A DNA stretch of 64,000 nt. It comes from Karstenula rhodostoma CBS 690.94. Its lineage: Eukaryota > Ascomycota > Dothideomycetes > Pleosporales > Didymosphaeriaceae. This document shows, one piece after another, positions 33,288 through 43,723 of the stretch. The position numbers and the translations under genes are program-made. The stretch's first letter is position 1, and each line of letters begins with the position of its first letter. Where the stretch lies: contig MU001494.1 of assembly GCA_010093485.1 (NCBI GenBank), positions 1,519,937 to 1,583,936 on the forward strand, written 5' to 3'. The notes beneath the pieces are model-generated. The model was not told the DNA's origin. It did no database searches and was given only the letters and a program-made list of their open reading frames with translations.

Positions 33288-35426
33288 CTACTGGGGTTGG
33301 TAGAAAGGCGCCGGCTGCATCTGTTGTGGGTAGTAGTATGCATTGTCAGGAGGACCAGGCGTCATCATTCCGCCCATACCGGGAACTGCATAGCTAGCTT
33401 GGGGATAGCCTTCCATGGGTGGAGGAGCATATAGCTGCGTAGGGTCGACATAGTAAGTCATGCCATTCGACTCGTAGGCCACTTGACTGGGCTGGACAGC
33501 AGGAGCAGGTGCGGGAACAGGTGCTGGAGCAGGTGCGGGAGCAGCAGGAGCAGCAGGTACAGCCATAGGCATGACGTAGCCGCTCTGTTGCGCATTTGGT
33601 ACAAACATGGGCACCATACCACCGGGAGGCATGTACGGAGGCTGAGCGCCGTTCTGTGGGTAGTAGTAGCCCTGAGGCATCGCAAAGTTTTGGGGTTGGT
33701 ACCCAGGCTGGAACGGTTGGAAGGCTGGAGCGTGAATAGCTCTTTCTGGGATGTTAGACAAGGGTGTGCCGGTTGAAGTCTGATTAGGAAACGAAGGCTG
33801 GCGAGTATGAGGATAGTAAGGTTGGGGCTCGGCAGGCGGCGCTCCTCCATGTGCGTGTGCAGGAATCTGCTGGTGGAACGGCTGCTGTTCTTGTTGCTGC
33901 GGCGGATTGAAAGTCATGGACGCCGGCGACTCGATGCCTGCGACTGAGACAGTTTTCTGAGGACGAGGTTGGTGCATGGGGATTTGACCTTGGGTCCAGT
34001 TCTCGCGGAAGGTCGGCTTCTGGGGAAGCGGGTAGGATTGCGGGAACCCGCCCGAAGGCGTTGCACTTTGCGGTGAGATAAGGGGCGGAGCATTGGGAAG
34101 TTTGGGGCCTCCGGGCGGGAGTCGAACAACTGGGCGCGAAGGATCGTAACCTCCGCGAGACATAATGGACCCGGCCGGGGAGACCAAACTATCTCGACCC
34201 ATCTCGCGAGCCATGGATGACCGTCTGCTCATTGCTACGCTTGGCGAGTAAACACTGCCGCCGTATGCACTGGTCCTTCTGCTGGAGAAGCCACCACCAT
34301 AGGAGCCGAAACCGCGTCCCCTTCCTCGTCCAAAGCCTTGCTGATTGGGTCTGAGCGCTCGTGGTATGAATATGAAAGATCGTTCGACCGTCGGGAAGAT
34401 GTATCGTGGGGCAGAAGGGGGTAAAGAGATGCGCACGGGCTTGTCGCGGCGAAGAGGCGGTCGGTGGTTGGGCAGGCGTGTGTGTTGCTTGATGGGAACA
34501 TTCTGGAACAGGATCGGTTCCTTCATCGTGGGCAGGAACACTCGGACAAGCGCATTGTGGGTATGCCGAGTAGTCGAGAAGTTGCGCGTCTGCGGAGGTT
34601 TCGGCGCCGGCTGTGCTTGCCCTCTTCCATATTGTTGTATAGGAGCAAGTCCTTGTTGTGCAGGTCCGCCAGAGTGAGCAGATTGGGCTTGTGACGACGG
34701 ATTCTGCGCGTTGGCCCCGTTGTTGACTGTCTCGTGAAGATCGTGCTGCCACGGCGAATCTGTTGCCTCCGTAGCCGGTTTCCTCATGCTCGCTGGTGCA
34801 AAAGGCCCGCCCATCCCACCTCCTCGCCCGCCTCGCCCGCCAAATTGTCTGAAGCCGTTCTGGGCAGGCGCGGATCGCTGGTCGTGCATGAAGAAAGCGC
34901 CACGGTTCGGGATGAAAGCAGGATCCGAGTCCCTCTTCTTCTTGTACTCTTCGTGCTCCCGTCTCTTCCGTTCTGCAAACGTTTCAGAGCGATCTGGTGC
35001 AGCGACCGCAGGTGCTGAAGGGCCTACGGCTTGGCCTGTCTCGAAATCCAGCACTTCATCATCGGCGGCCTTGTCTGCTAGCGTGAGGCCATTAAGCATT
35101 ATCTCTGTGTCCTTGGTTGCCGTGAAGGTTGCATCAGACCGTGCAATGGGCGGGGAAGGCACCCGCCGACTGGTGACGTCTGCCCGCGGTTTTGCGTCTC
35201 GGGCGCCATTTGTTTTCCGCTTTGCCTTGCCGTCTGTCAGCGAGGCCGAGCTGTCCACCTCGCTGAGGTCGCTGTTGTCTGCGTCGGCATCCTCGTCCAC
35301 GTCGCTCGGCACCGAGACGTCGCTCTGGGAATCCTCGGCGCCCTCGGTCGCCACAGACCGGCTGTCCTCGTCGTCCAGTCTCCTGCGGCGCGCAATGCCA
35401 GTCTGCCTCTTCCTGATGCCGGCCAT
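33288..35426 (-). CDS. Btz/CASC3-domain protein (exon junction complex)
   Basis: A single exon of 712 aa. Residues ~168-232 match the Btz (SELOR) motif that clamps eIF4AIII on spliced mRNA: FIPNRGAFFMHD (171-182), a Gly/Arg-rich linker GGRGGRGGG and PWQHDLHE (225-232). The N terminus has an Arg-rich patch (KRQTGIARRRR), an acidic region (28-60) and a charged helix AERKRREHEEYKKKR. The remaining ~480 residues are disordered and rich in Pro, Gln, Tyr and Gly, with an RG-rich block (GRGRGRGFGSYGGG) as in RNA-granule proteins, and a PAPAPAPVPAPAPA run near 640. In animals the protein (Barentsz/MLN51) is a core exon junction complex part linking splicing to mRNA localisation and decay. The role in this fungus is inferred. 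Confidence 0.85.
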   Translation of the reverse strand: MAGIRKRQTGIARRRRLDDEDSRSVATEGAEDSQSDVSVPSDVDEDADADNSDLSEVDSSASLTDGKAKRKTNGARDAKPRADVTSRRVPSPPIARSDATFTATKDTEIMLNGLTLADKAADDEVLDFETGQAVGPSAPAVAAPDRSETFAERKRREHEEYKKKRDSDPAFIPNRGAFFMHDQRSAPAQNGFRQFGGRGGRGGGMGGPFAPASMRKPATEATDSPWQHDLHETVNNGANAQNPSSQAQSAHSGGPAQQGLAPIQQYGRGQAQPAPKPPQTRNFSTTRHTHNALVRVFLPTMKEPILFQNVPIKQHTRLPNHRPPLRRDKPVRISLPPSAPRYIFPTVERSFIFIPRALRPNQQGFGRGRGRGFGSYGGGFSSRRTSAYGGSVYSPSVAMSRRSSMAREMGRDSLVSPAGSIMSRGGYDPSRPVVRLPPGGPKLPNAPPLISPQSATPSGGFPQSYPLPQKPTFRENWTQGQIPMHQPRPQKTVSVAGIESPASMTFNPPQQQEQQPFHQQIPAHAHGGAPPAEPQPYYPHTRQPSFPNQTSTGTPLSNIPERAIHAPAFQPFQPGYQPQNFAMPQGYYYPQNGAQPPYMPPGGMVPMFVPNAQQSGYVMPMAVPAAPAAPAPAPAPVPAPAPAVQPSQVAYESNGMTYYVDPTQLYAPPPMEGYPQASYAVPGMGGMMTPGPPDNAYYYPQQMQPAPFYQPQ

Positions 35427-36304
35427 GGTTTCGGAGAGAAAGAGTGTTGGGCGGCGTAGCGGCGGCGATGGGCGGCGTGGTACGTAGATTCGGCCGGCTT
35501 GAGGGCGGAGGACGGTGCGATGAGACGATGGCTCGGCGGCGGAAATGCCCGAGAATGAGGGGGATCCAAGTGCGGGAGGGTTGCTGCGGGTGCGAGCGCG
35601 GTATCAGCGGCCGTGATGTAGCGGCGATGTAGCGAGGGCTCGGGCTGGGGGTTGAGTGTACAATGGGGATTTCGCAGGCATCGACAGAGAATGATGGCGC
35701 TCAGACCATGTCTGTTGTCGCGCGGCGGTAAATTCCGTGCCCGCACCAAAACTCCCAATGACGGTTGGGGCACGGGGTCGGGCCGTGCTGGGTCGGTGCC
35801 AGTGCCAGTGAACGACCAGACGGCAGTAGCTCACTTTGCTAGGGCAGCTCGCAGTCGCTCAAGTATACTTTCGCGCCGCATTTCGAGCTCGATTCACGTG
35901 AGCGTTTCTAGCTGGGTTTCGTTACCCAGCGTGGAAGCAATCCGGATTCAATGTCACCAAGACGTAGAGTGAGATATTACAATGTAGTTGCTAATACGAG
36001 CATTTGCATTTCATGCTCTCATGCACGCTCATTTGGCGATAAACCCCTCCGAAGAGATCGCTACCTGCCTATGACTGCCGCCCACCAACGCCATGAAATG
36101 CTGCCATCGAGACCAAAGCCTGCGACTACAAAATACGCCTTCTGATGCATGCATGCGTTATGAGAAAGCCGTTTTGAAACCGCCGAGTATGCAGAGGACT
36201 GTCTGTCCAAAAAACGGGATGTCGAAGAAGAAGACAGGGGGTATTATACATGGAAATCGAAAGAAAAACACCAAAACAACATTCTTCGGTGGGTACGAAG
36301 GGAC
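35427..36304. other. Promoter region of Btz gene, 3' flank of next gene
   Basis: 878 bp between two minus-strand genes. No gene seen. Confidence 0.5.
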
Positions 36305-39300
36305 TTATTGCTGTGGGTGGATGAAGGTGCATTTGGCACCTTTATTGCACTTGCCCATCTCGAAGAACTTGCACGGGATGACCTTGTACGGCCCTCTCTC
36401 GTGCTTGCCGCGCTTGTCACGGCCATGGGCCTCAGAGCCGTCATCAGACCGTTGTCGTTTGCTGGACCCGCTGCCGTGCTGCCCAGGTTGCTGGGAGCCC
36501 TGGGTGGGGTACATGGAAGCCATGTCTGGTTGTTGTTGTTGAGGCATAGGAGGAAATCCGGGCCAATTCGGTAGAGGCGGCGGAAAAGCTGCGTTACCTT
36601 GCTGCGTGAATTGCTGGGCCATGGCCAGGATTTGCGCCATATCCATTGGAGGCAGGGCGGCAGGTTGCGCAGGAGGTGGGACCATAGGGGCTTGAATCGG
36701 ATTCTGATTTTGACCCTGGCCGAGCAAACTCAGTAAGCTACTTATGTCGGGTGTCCCAGTGGATGCAGCGGGAGGAACGGAAGCGACAGGAGCCGGTGCT
36801 GGCGGGTAGCTGGCCTGATTCGAATTTGATTGTCCCGCCAGTTGTTGCACGATGTTGGTAATGTTGTTCATATCGATAGGCGGGACTGGCGGTGCGGTTG
36901 CCGCAGATGCCGCAGACTCGGGTAGCTTGTTCAGGACGTAGTCAGGCGGCGAACCGAAAGTAATGACAGGTGTATCGGAGGGTTGCGATTGCTGAAGTAG
37001 AGGCTCGCGTGGTGAGGTCGGAATGTCGGCCGGGCGAGAGTAGAATATCTCCAATGTTGTTTTATCATGCGCAATATTGGCATCCCGCTCGGGACAGGTG
37101 GGCTGGAGTTCACCGCCTCCATACGGCGCATAGTTCCTTTTCCGCTCTCCTTCACTGACAATGCTGAAGTCGACTGGAGAAGGTTCCTTCCACGGGCGGT
37201 AGTCGATCTCCTTTTCTTCGTCGTCGTCGTCTTCGTCATCCATCTCCTTATGTTGCTTGAACATACGGCCCTCGCCACCAATGTCGCCAGCATCCCGGAC
37301 AAAGTTTTCATCGTGGCCAGTCTCTTCCTCTAGGTCGTGATGGAAATATTTGATGCTGACGAGGGCATCGCCAGGACGAAACTTCACCCGCAAATGACGT
37401 CGCGATTCCTTACGCAAGCGTTTAGCCTTTTCCTCGGGTGTCTCTGGTGGTAGCTGTTTCTCTGTCTTGGATGGCGCCGCTGACTTCTCTTCTTTGGGCT
37501 TCAACAACTCTGCCATTGTGTCTTTGAATGAGAATGTGGGCTTCGCAGCAGGAGCAGCAGATTTTTTCGCTGCGAGAGTGGATACTGAAGACTTGACGGC
37601 GGGCTTCGCAGCGGATGCAGAAGCGGCCGCACCAGTGGGCTTCTTGCCGGCCGCGTTGAGTGAGGCGAATAATGAAGACGGTTTGTTTGTGATCTTGATA
37701 CCTTGAGTTCGGACGGGGATCGGCGCGGTCCTGTCGCCGGGTCGTTTCTGTTGTGTGGCTGGAACAACCTTTGAAGCACCTGTAACGGTGAAAGGCTTCT
37801 TGTCACCATTGGTCGCAGGTTCTGTGGGCTTCAACTTCTTTGAAGGGCCTTCGCTGAATGTGCGACCGGCAGGTGGTAGCGCAGGTCGCTTGACAGGTTT
37901 CGCTTCTGCTGTCACATCCATCTCAGGCGGCGAGCCTACCTTGGCCTTCTTGGAGCCGGCGGCAGCACCATCCTCAATCTTCTGAATAAGCGTCTTGTGT
38001 TTATCATTTACTTTCTTCTTGAGGACGTTGAGTGCTTTAGAGACTTTGGTCTCCTCAAGCATTTCAGTAGTTGTAGTGCCTGAACACCGCGATAACATCT
38101 CGAGGATAGCAGAAGTCAACTCTCCGTCGTAATCTAAGACCTTGACCCGATTGGCTAGAAAAAGGTAACAGAGATAAAGAAAACCCTTGACCTGACCGAG
38201 GTGGTACAGGACATCGGGGTGGGTGAACTCAAGCGACGACATCAAGGCAGACTGCAGCAGATCACGCTGTTCAGCCACACGACGCTTGAGCACGGGGAGC
38301 TCACCCGTCTTCTTCTGGTCTTCGGCCTCCTTCAACAGCTTGCTATCCAGGCGCCAACGGTTCTGGATGGTATTAAAAATCTCCCACAGCTGCTTCAAGC
38401 TCGTCTTGATCTTCTCGGAGCTTGGCTGAGATCGGTGAGAATACCAAGACGCTTTGATGATGTCATAGCGGAAAGCTCCCTGTGGTTCTTCTGGTTTCGT
38501 TGCTGGTAAGGGTGAAGGCTCTTCCTCCTCATCCGAATAATCACTGTCATCAGATGAGTCGTCATAGCTATCGCTGTCGCTGAATTCCCGTTTCAGTACT
38601 CTGCCAGCGGACAGCTGCTTGGTAGGATCTTTCTTGGCCAGCTTCTTGCTGTGTGCCCCCACCTTCTTAAGGTCTTTCACCGACTGGCGGGGGGTGTATA
38701 TGGGGAGAGCAGCTGAAACGATTAGACATGGTCTTATCACTTTCAAAAGACAAATATTCTTACTTCTATTGGTTGGGAGATGAAAGGGCTCAGTACCCAG
38801 GGTCACGAATTTATTCAGAGCAATTGACTTTGTAGCCTTTATCAACGCAGCCTGATCAAAAACGTAGAATGAGCCAGATGTCTTGCCCTTTGGAATTTCG
38901 TACTCCGGGACAGCTACAGGCTGAACAAACGGTGTGTGAACAGGACGCTGGACAAATGTCTCTGCTGTTGGTTTGGGTACCTGCGATGTTGGTCAGTGGA
39001 GGTTCACATGGGCAAACAGTGTTGACTTACTTGGTAAGAGGTTGTCGCACGCGGGTCCTGGGCCTGCAAACCGTGCTGCAGAGATTGGGGTGTTACGGTG
39101 TTTGGTCGAGCTTGCGGCGGGGTGGTTTGCGCAGAGAGCTGGTATGGCGATGGTTGTTGTTGGCGCATTGCGCCGGGGTTGACGCTCAACGAGGGGTCGA
39201 CGTTTGCCGCATGGGCGTAGTTTGCAGCAGCGGCATGGTTCCCAAACTGGCCGTATTGATATGGCGAGGCGGTCCGGCTTGTTAGGCCCTGATTCACGTA

Positions 39301-39519
39301 CGGCGAGCTTATTTGGCTGTATGGCTGGGCCGGGTAGGTGTTGTGGTGCCAGGTCTGTGTCTGGGGATTATCGGGCACCAAGGCGGCATGCTGGAGCTGA
39401 CTGTTCCACGACTGGGCATCGTACTGGTCAACAGAGTAGATGTTTTGGTATGGCGAGTTGGTGTACAGGTTCTGGCCCTGCGGCGGAAGCTGTTCACCAG
39501 GCACGTGAGAGGGCGCCAT
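36305..39519 (-). CDS. PNUTS/Ppn1-like protein phosphatase 1 targeting protein
   Basis: Exons 39519-39031, 38980-38764 and 38712-36305 (introns of 50 and 51 bp) give 1037 aa. The N-terminal ~165 residues are Gln/Pro/Tyr-rich. A helical region from about 335 to 475 ends in LEETKVSKALNVLKKKV, which resembles the last helices of the TFIIS N-terminal (LW) domain. RVKF at about 677-680 fits the RVxF motif for protein phosphatase 1, and is followed by DALVSIKYFHHDLEEE, comparable to the stretch after the PP1 motif of animal PNUTS. A CCCH zinc finger, CKFFEMGKCNKGAKCTFIH, closes the protein. This order (LW domain, RVxF, CCCH end) is that of PNUTS/PPP1R10 and fission yeast Ppn1, which act with PP1 in transcription termination and 3' processing. 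Function here is inferred from architecture. The second intron is 51 nt with no in-frame stop. Confidence 0.72.
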
Positions 39520-40645
39520 GGTGTGGGCAACGATTGACGTTGACGATCAGCCCTATTGGCCGGGCCCACACTGTGCCACGGCAGAGGTCTGGATCCGGCA
39601 ATTGGGAATTTATGCGACAACGTAAAAGGCACTAAGCGACGATCGGCCTCGCGCTGACTCACAGGGGTGAAGGAGAGCCGGTTCGGGACAAAAGGCCCGT
39701 AATACTTCCGAACTGGGCGGTAGCGCAGTGGTTGCTGAGTCTGTCGGGGTCTGCTGCAGAGTCCTGCGCTCTCGAGGGAGTCGGAGCGAGGCAGCAGATG
39801 CTGCGAGGGTGAGACGCGCAGACGCTTGCTGGCTGGCCAACTGTCCAACGCACGCGGCCGTAACCCGGAGTCGTAGCCTTTTGGATTTATTAGGCGGCAC
39901 GTAGGCCTGGCTATGGCGACGCGGACACGGCGGGTACGTCACTTGACGTATCGCACCCAGCACAGCACGGCGCGAACGAGACGGGCACGCTGCTTGTCGC
40001 TCGCGCAGAGCTGCTCTACGCTTTGTGCAATGGCCCGCTAGACGTCCGAGATGCCCCGCGGCCTGTCGACGCAGCTGTATTAGTACAGACGCTGGGTTGA
40101 GTGTCACTGCTGCCCTGCCCTTCCTGCGTCCTGCAAACCGCGCCCAACAAAGCCGCCACCAGCCAGACCTGAAAGCACGACTCGCGCACGGCGAGGGAAA
40201 TGAATCTAGCTTGAAGTCCAAACGCCCTTATTAAGTGGGCAAAGGGTCACTGAGGAGTGGCATGAAGCGGAGAAGGGAAGAAGTTGGGTGATGTCGGCGG
40301 GCGAGGTGATGTGATGAGGGTAAGGAGAGAGGAGGTGCGACAGTGGGCAGGCCTCTTTTTCAGAGGCAGGGCGGGGGCACGCCGGCGGCTACCGCGAAAT
40401 AGGACCGCCCTTGGCGCGCTAGGCCCCATGCGCCCTCGCGCCCTGCGGTGATGCAGTTGCCAGGTGTAGCTGTGAATTTCGCTGCGCGCCACGCTGCGCC
40501 ATTCCGCCGTCGCTGTAGCTTTCCGCGCCTCGGACGCTGCTGCACTGCATTTGTGTCCTCTTTGCGACTCCGCCGACCCGCGCATGAGGTGATCGGACAA
40601 CGGGCGGGCGCCGGACACCACTCCTCCACCTCCACCACCATCATC
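39520..40645. other. Shared promoter region of PNUTS-like gene and SLY1
   Basis: 1.1 kb between divergent start codons. Open frames on both strands are Arg/Ala/Ser-biased and show no domain. Confidence 0.5.
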
Positions 40646-42934
40646 ATGGCTTCTCTCCGCGATCGCCAGATCGGTACGTAGCATGCATTGTGTCCTCCTA
40701 CATGGCCTTCTAGGAACAATCTGCCCCGGCTGCCCAAGCTAACAGCAGTATTCAGCGTCCATCCAGCGCATCCTCAACCTAAACGCCCCAAAGCAGCCTT
40801 CCGATGACGACGCGAACAATGCTCTGCCCGCCGCCAACACCCCAATTCTCTCCGAAACGGGCGAGCCGATATGGAAGGTCCTGGTATTTGACGACTTCTC
40901 GCGGGATGTCGTCTCCTCGGTCCTGCGCGTCAACGACCTGCGGGCCTGGGGCGTGACGATATACCTGTCTATCAATACCACGAGGCACATGATCCCCGAT
41001 GTGCCAGTCATCTACCTCATGGAACCCACCGCCTCGAACCTCCAAATCGTCACGAGCGACCTCTCGCGCAACCTATACTCTCCCGCCTACATAAACTTTC
41101 TCTCTTCGGTACCAAGACCCCTCCTCGAGGACTTCGCCCAGCAGACGGTGACCTCGAGCACTGCAGAGCACATTGCCCAAATATACGACCAGTACCTGAA
41201 CTTTATCGTTTCGGAACCTGATCTGTTTTCGTTGAATATGAAGGGCGCATACGGCACGTTGAACAGCGCAAATGTCTCAGACCAGGAACTGGATGCGCTC
41301 GTGGACCGGATTGTGTCTGGGCTTTTCTCCGTCGTTGTAACCATGGGCACCATCCCAATCATTCGCTCGAGCAAGGGTGGCCCAGCTGAACTCGTTGCGG
41401 CGAAGCTAGACAGGAAGCTGCGAGATCACATCCTGAACTCAAAGACAAATCTCTTCTCCGGAGACCAAAAGTCATCCTCCACAAGTTCCAGACCTGTACT
41501 TGTTCTTGTGGATCGGAACGTCGACTTAACGGCCATGCTCAGTCACAGCTGGGTCTATCAGTCTCTAATTTATGATGTTTTATCGATGCACCTCAACAAA
41601 ATCACCATGAATATCCCAGTGGATGGCGACCATCCTGAAAAGGGGACCAAGAAGCAGTCCTACGACCTCACCGCTTCAGATAGTTTCTGGCTACGCAATT
41701 CCTCCCTTCCGTTCCCAGAAGTAGCCGAAAACGTGTCGACAGAGTGGAACAAATACCAAGAGGATGCCAATGAAATCACAAAAAAGACAGGCACTTCATC
41801 GATAGATGACCTTTCGGGCGATACGAATTCATTTGCAGCACATCTGAAAGGTGCATTGGCAGCTCTGCCTGAGTTGAAGGAGCGAAAGGCGACCATTACA
41901 ATGCACATGGAAATTCTCGAAGCTCTCATGAGGGGTATCAAGGGTACGGTATTTTACTTTACAATGGAGACTGTTTAGTTTACTGACCGATTGAAGATCG
42001 CAAACTCGATGAATTTTTCCAGCTGGAAGAAGAACTTTCCAAGCAGACCAAGGCCCAGGTACTGGAACTCATCAAAGCGTCCGACAAGGGCAACGAACCG
42101 CTCGATAAGCTAAGGCTTTTCCTCCAATGGTATAGCAGCCGCCGCTCGCTCATGTCTGAATGTCATGCTCACATATCTCAGGTATCTCACAACCGAGACA
42201 GAACTTAACAGACCAGACTTAGACAGCTTCACTCAAGCCCTAGAAGCCGCAGGTGCAGACACAACATCCATTAAATACGTCCGAACTGTTCGACAACTTA
42301 CCCGCATGGCCATGATCTCCTCTGCCCCAACACAACCAGCGCAAAACACAGCTTCTCAACTGTTCGGCGGTTTCAGCGGCCTCTCATCTCGTGTTACGGA
42401 CAAGTTCAAGGAAGCTGGATTGGGCGCCAACATTGGCGGTCTTCTCGAAGGAGTCAAGAACTTCTTGCCAGCGAACAAGGATCTTACTTTGACCAAGATT
42501 ACGGAATCACTCATGGACCCCGCGAATGCGTCATCGAGTGCCATACAAAAGACAGAGAACTACCTCTACTTCGACCCACGGTCTGCGAATGCTCGAGGTA
42601 CATTGCCTCCTGCGAGCCAGGCCCGCAATCAGCAAGGCACTCGAATTGGCATTGAAGCCACATTCGGACAGCGCCGACAAGCTTTCTCTGAGGCTATCGT
42701 CTTTTCCGTCGGCGGCGGCAGCATGGAGTAAGTTTTTCCCATCCATGCTCGATCGTGAAGCTGACTGCCTATAGCGAGTATGGTAACCTGCAGGAATGGG
42801 CAAAGAGGACGAGCGCGGGCGGTGCAGCAGGTACAGGTCAGAAGAGGAGAGTAATATACGGGTCCACGGCGATACTCTCAGCAACTGAGTTCGTCACCAC
42901 AGACCTGGCGATGCTGGGCAAGGAGAGCTCATAG
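40646..42934 (+). CDS. SLY1: Sec1/Munc18-family protein Sly1 (ER-Golgi fusion)
   Basis: Exons 40646-40673, 40756-41943, 41997-42129, 42182-42728 and 42776-42934 (introns of 82, 53, 52 and 47 bp) give 684 aa, close to yeast Sly1. The first exon encodes nine residues (MASLRDRQI) and joins to ASIQRILNLN, the conserved Sly1 start. Typical stretches include WKVLVFDDFSRDVVSSVLRV, DVPVIYLMEPT, RPVLVLVDRNVDLTAMLSHSW and YQSLIYDVL. The C-terminal domain has YLYFDPRS and FSVGGGSMDEYGNLQEW. Sly1 binds the syntaxin Sed5 (and Ufe1) and promotes SNARE assembly on ER-Golgi vesicles. All joins keep the frame. Confidence 0.94.
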
Positions 42935-43723
42935 CCCGGTGCCGAGCGTCTCCGCGGCGAACAAAGCAACGCAATGCACATGCAATAATATAGACGCGCG
43001 AGCCAGTTGACGTGCTCGCCTCCCACATGATCCACCTGGCATTGTCCCCCGTGTTCCACTGCCCTGCCCGCTGTCAAACATCCCCCTCCCAAGCCGGCTC
43101 CGCCCGCAGCCTGACTCGGGGACGTCAAACCTTCCCAACGCCGCGCAGAAACTTCCGAAACGCGTTTTATCGCGCGAATAACGCGATATGTACACGCATG
43201 TTTCTATACGGCAATCAACCGAAAAAAAGGGGGCAGAGACGTTGAGTGCGATGGCACTGCATGCGAACGTGTTCCTAGAAGGGTTGCACGGTGCGGTGCA
43301 CAGGGCTTATGTTTCGGCTCTGCGCGCCGGATCGAGAGGGCCCTGCAGCAAAGGTGAAGCAGCTGCCAAAAGCAATGGTGAAACCTGCATGGTGGGTCGT
43401 GGCTCCGCGGGATTGCGCCCCGGGTGGGAGGGTTGCATTACATGTCAAAGGGACGGCGTGGGCATGGTTATCACGTGGAGCGCGTCATAGCAAGGAGTAG
43501 CGGAAGGCAAATACTTGACTTCATCTGTTGAGATGGATGATACTACTGTAAGTAAACGCTTGAAGGATGAAAGATGATCTATTATAACCGTGATGTCCGC
43601 TCTACCAGCCAAAAGCCCTAATGTATATCATCATCGCTAAAGTCTTCTAAACAGATATCATGTACGTCTATATGCAAGCCCAGATGTATCCCATATGTCC
43701 CGACGCTCCTCCAAACTTTTGTT
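42935..43723. other. Convergent 3' flanks of SLY1 and HET gene
   Basis: 789 bp. Short plus-strand frames at 43190-43500 show no domain. Confidence 0.5.

Noticed and set aside
39610..40221. 203-codon minus-strand frame between the PNUTS-like gene and SLY1
   Set aside because: Arg/Ala/Ser-biased with no domain; sits in a shared promoter region of high GC where long chance frames are common.
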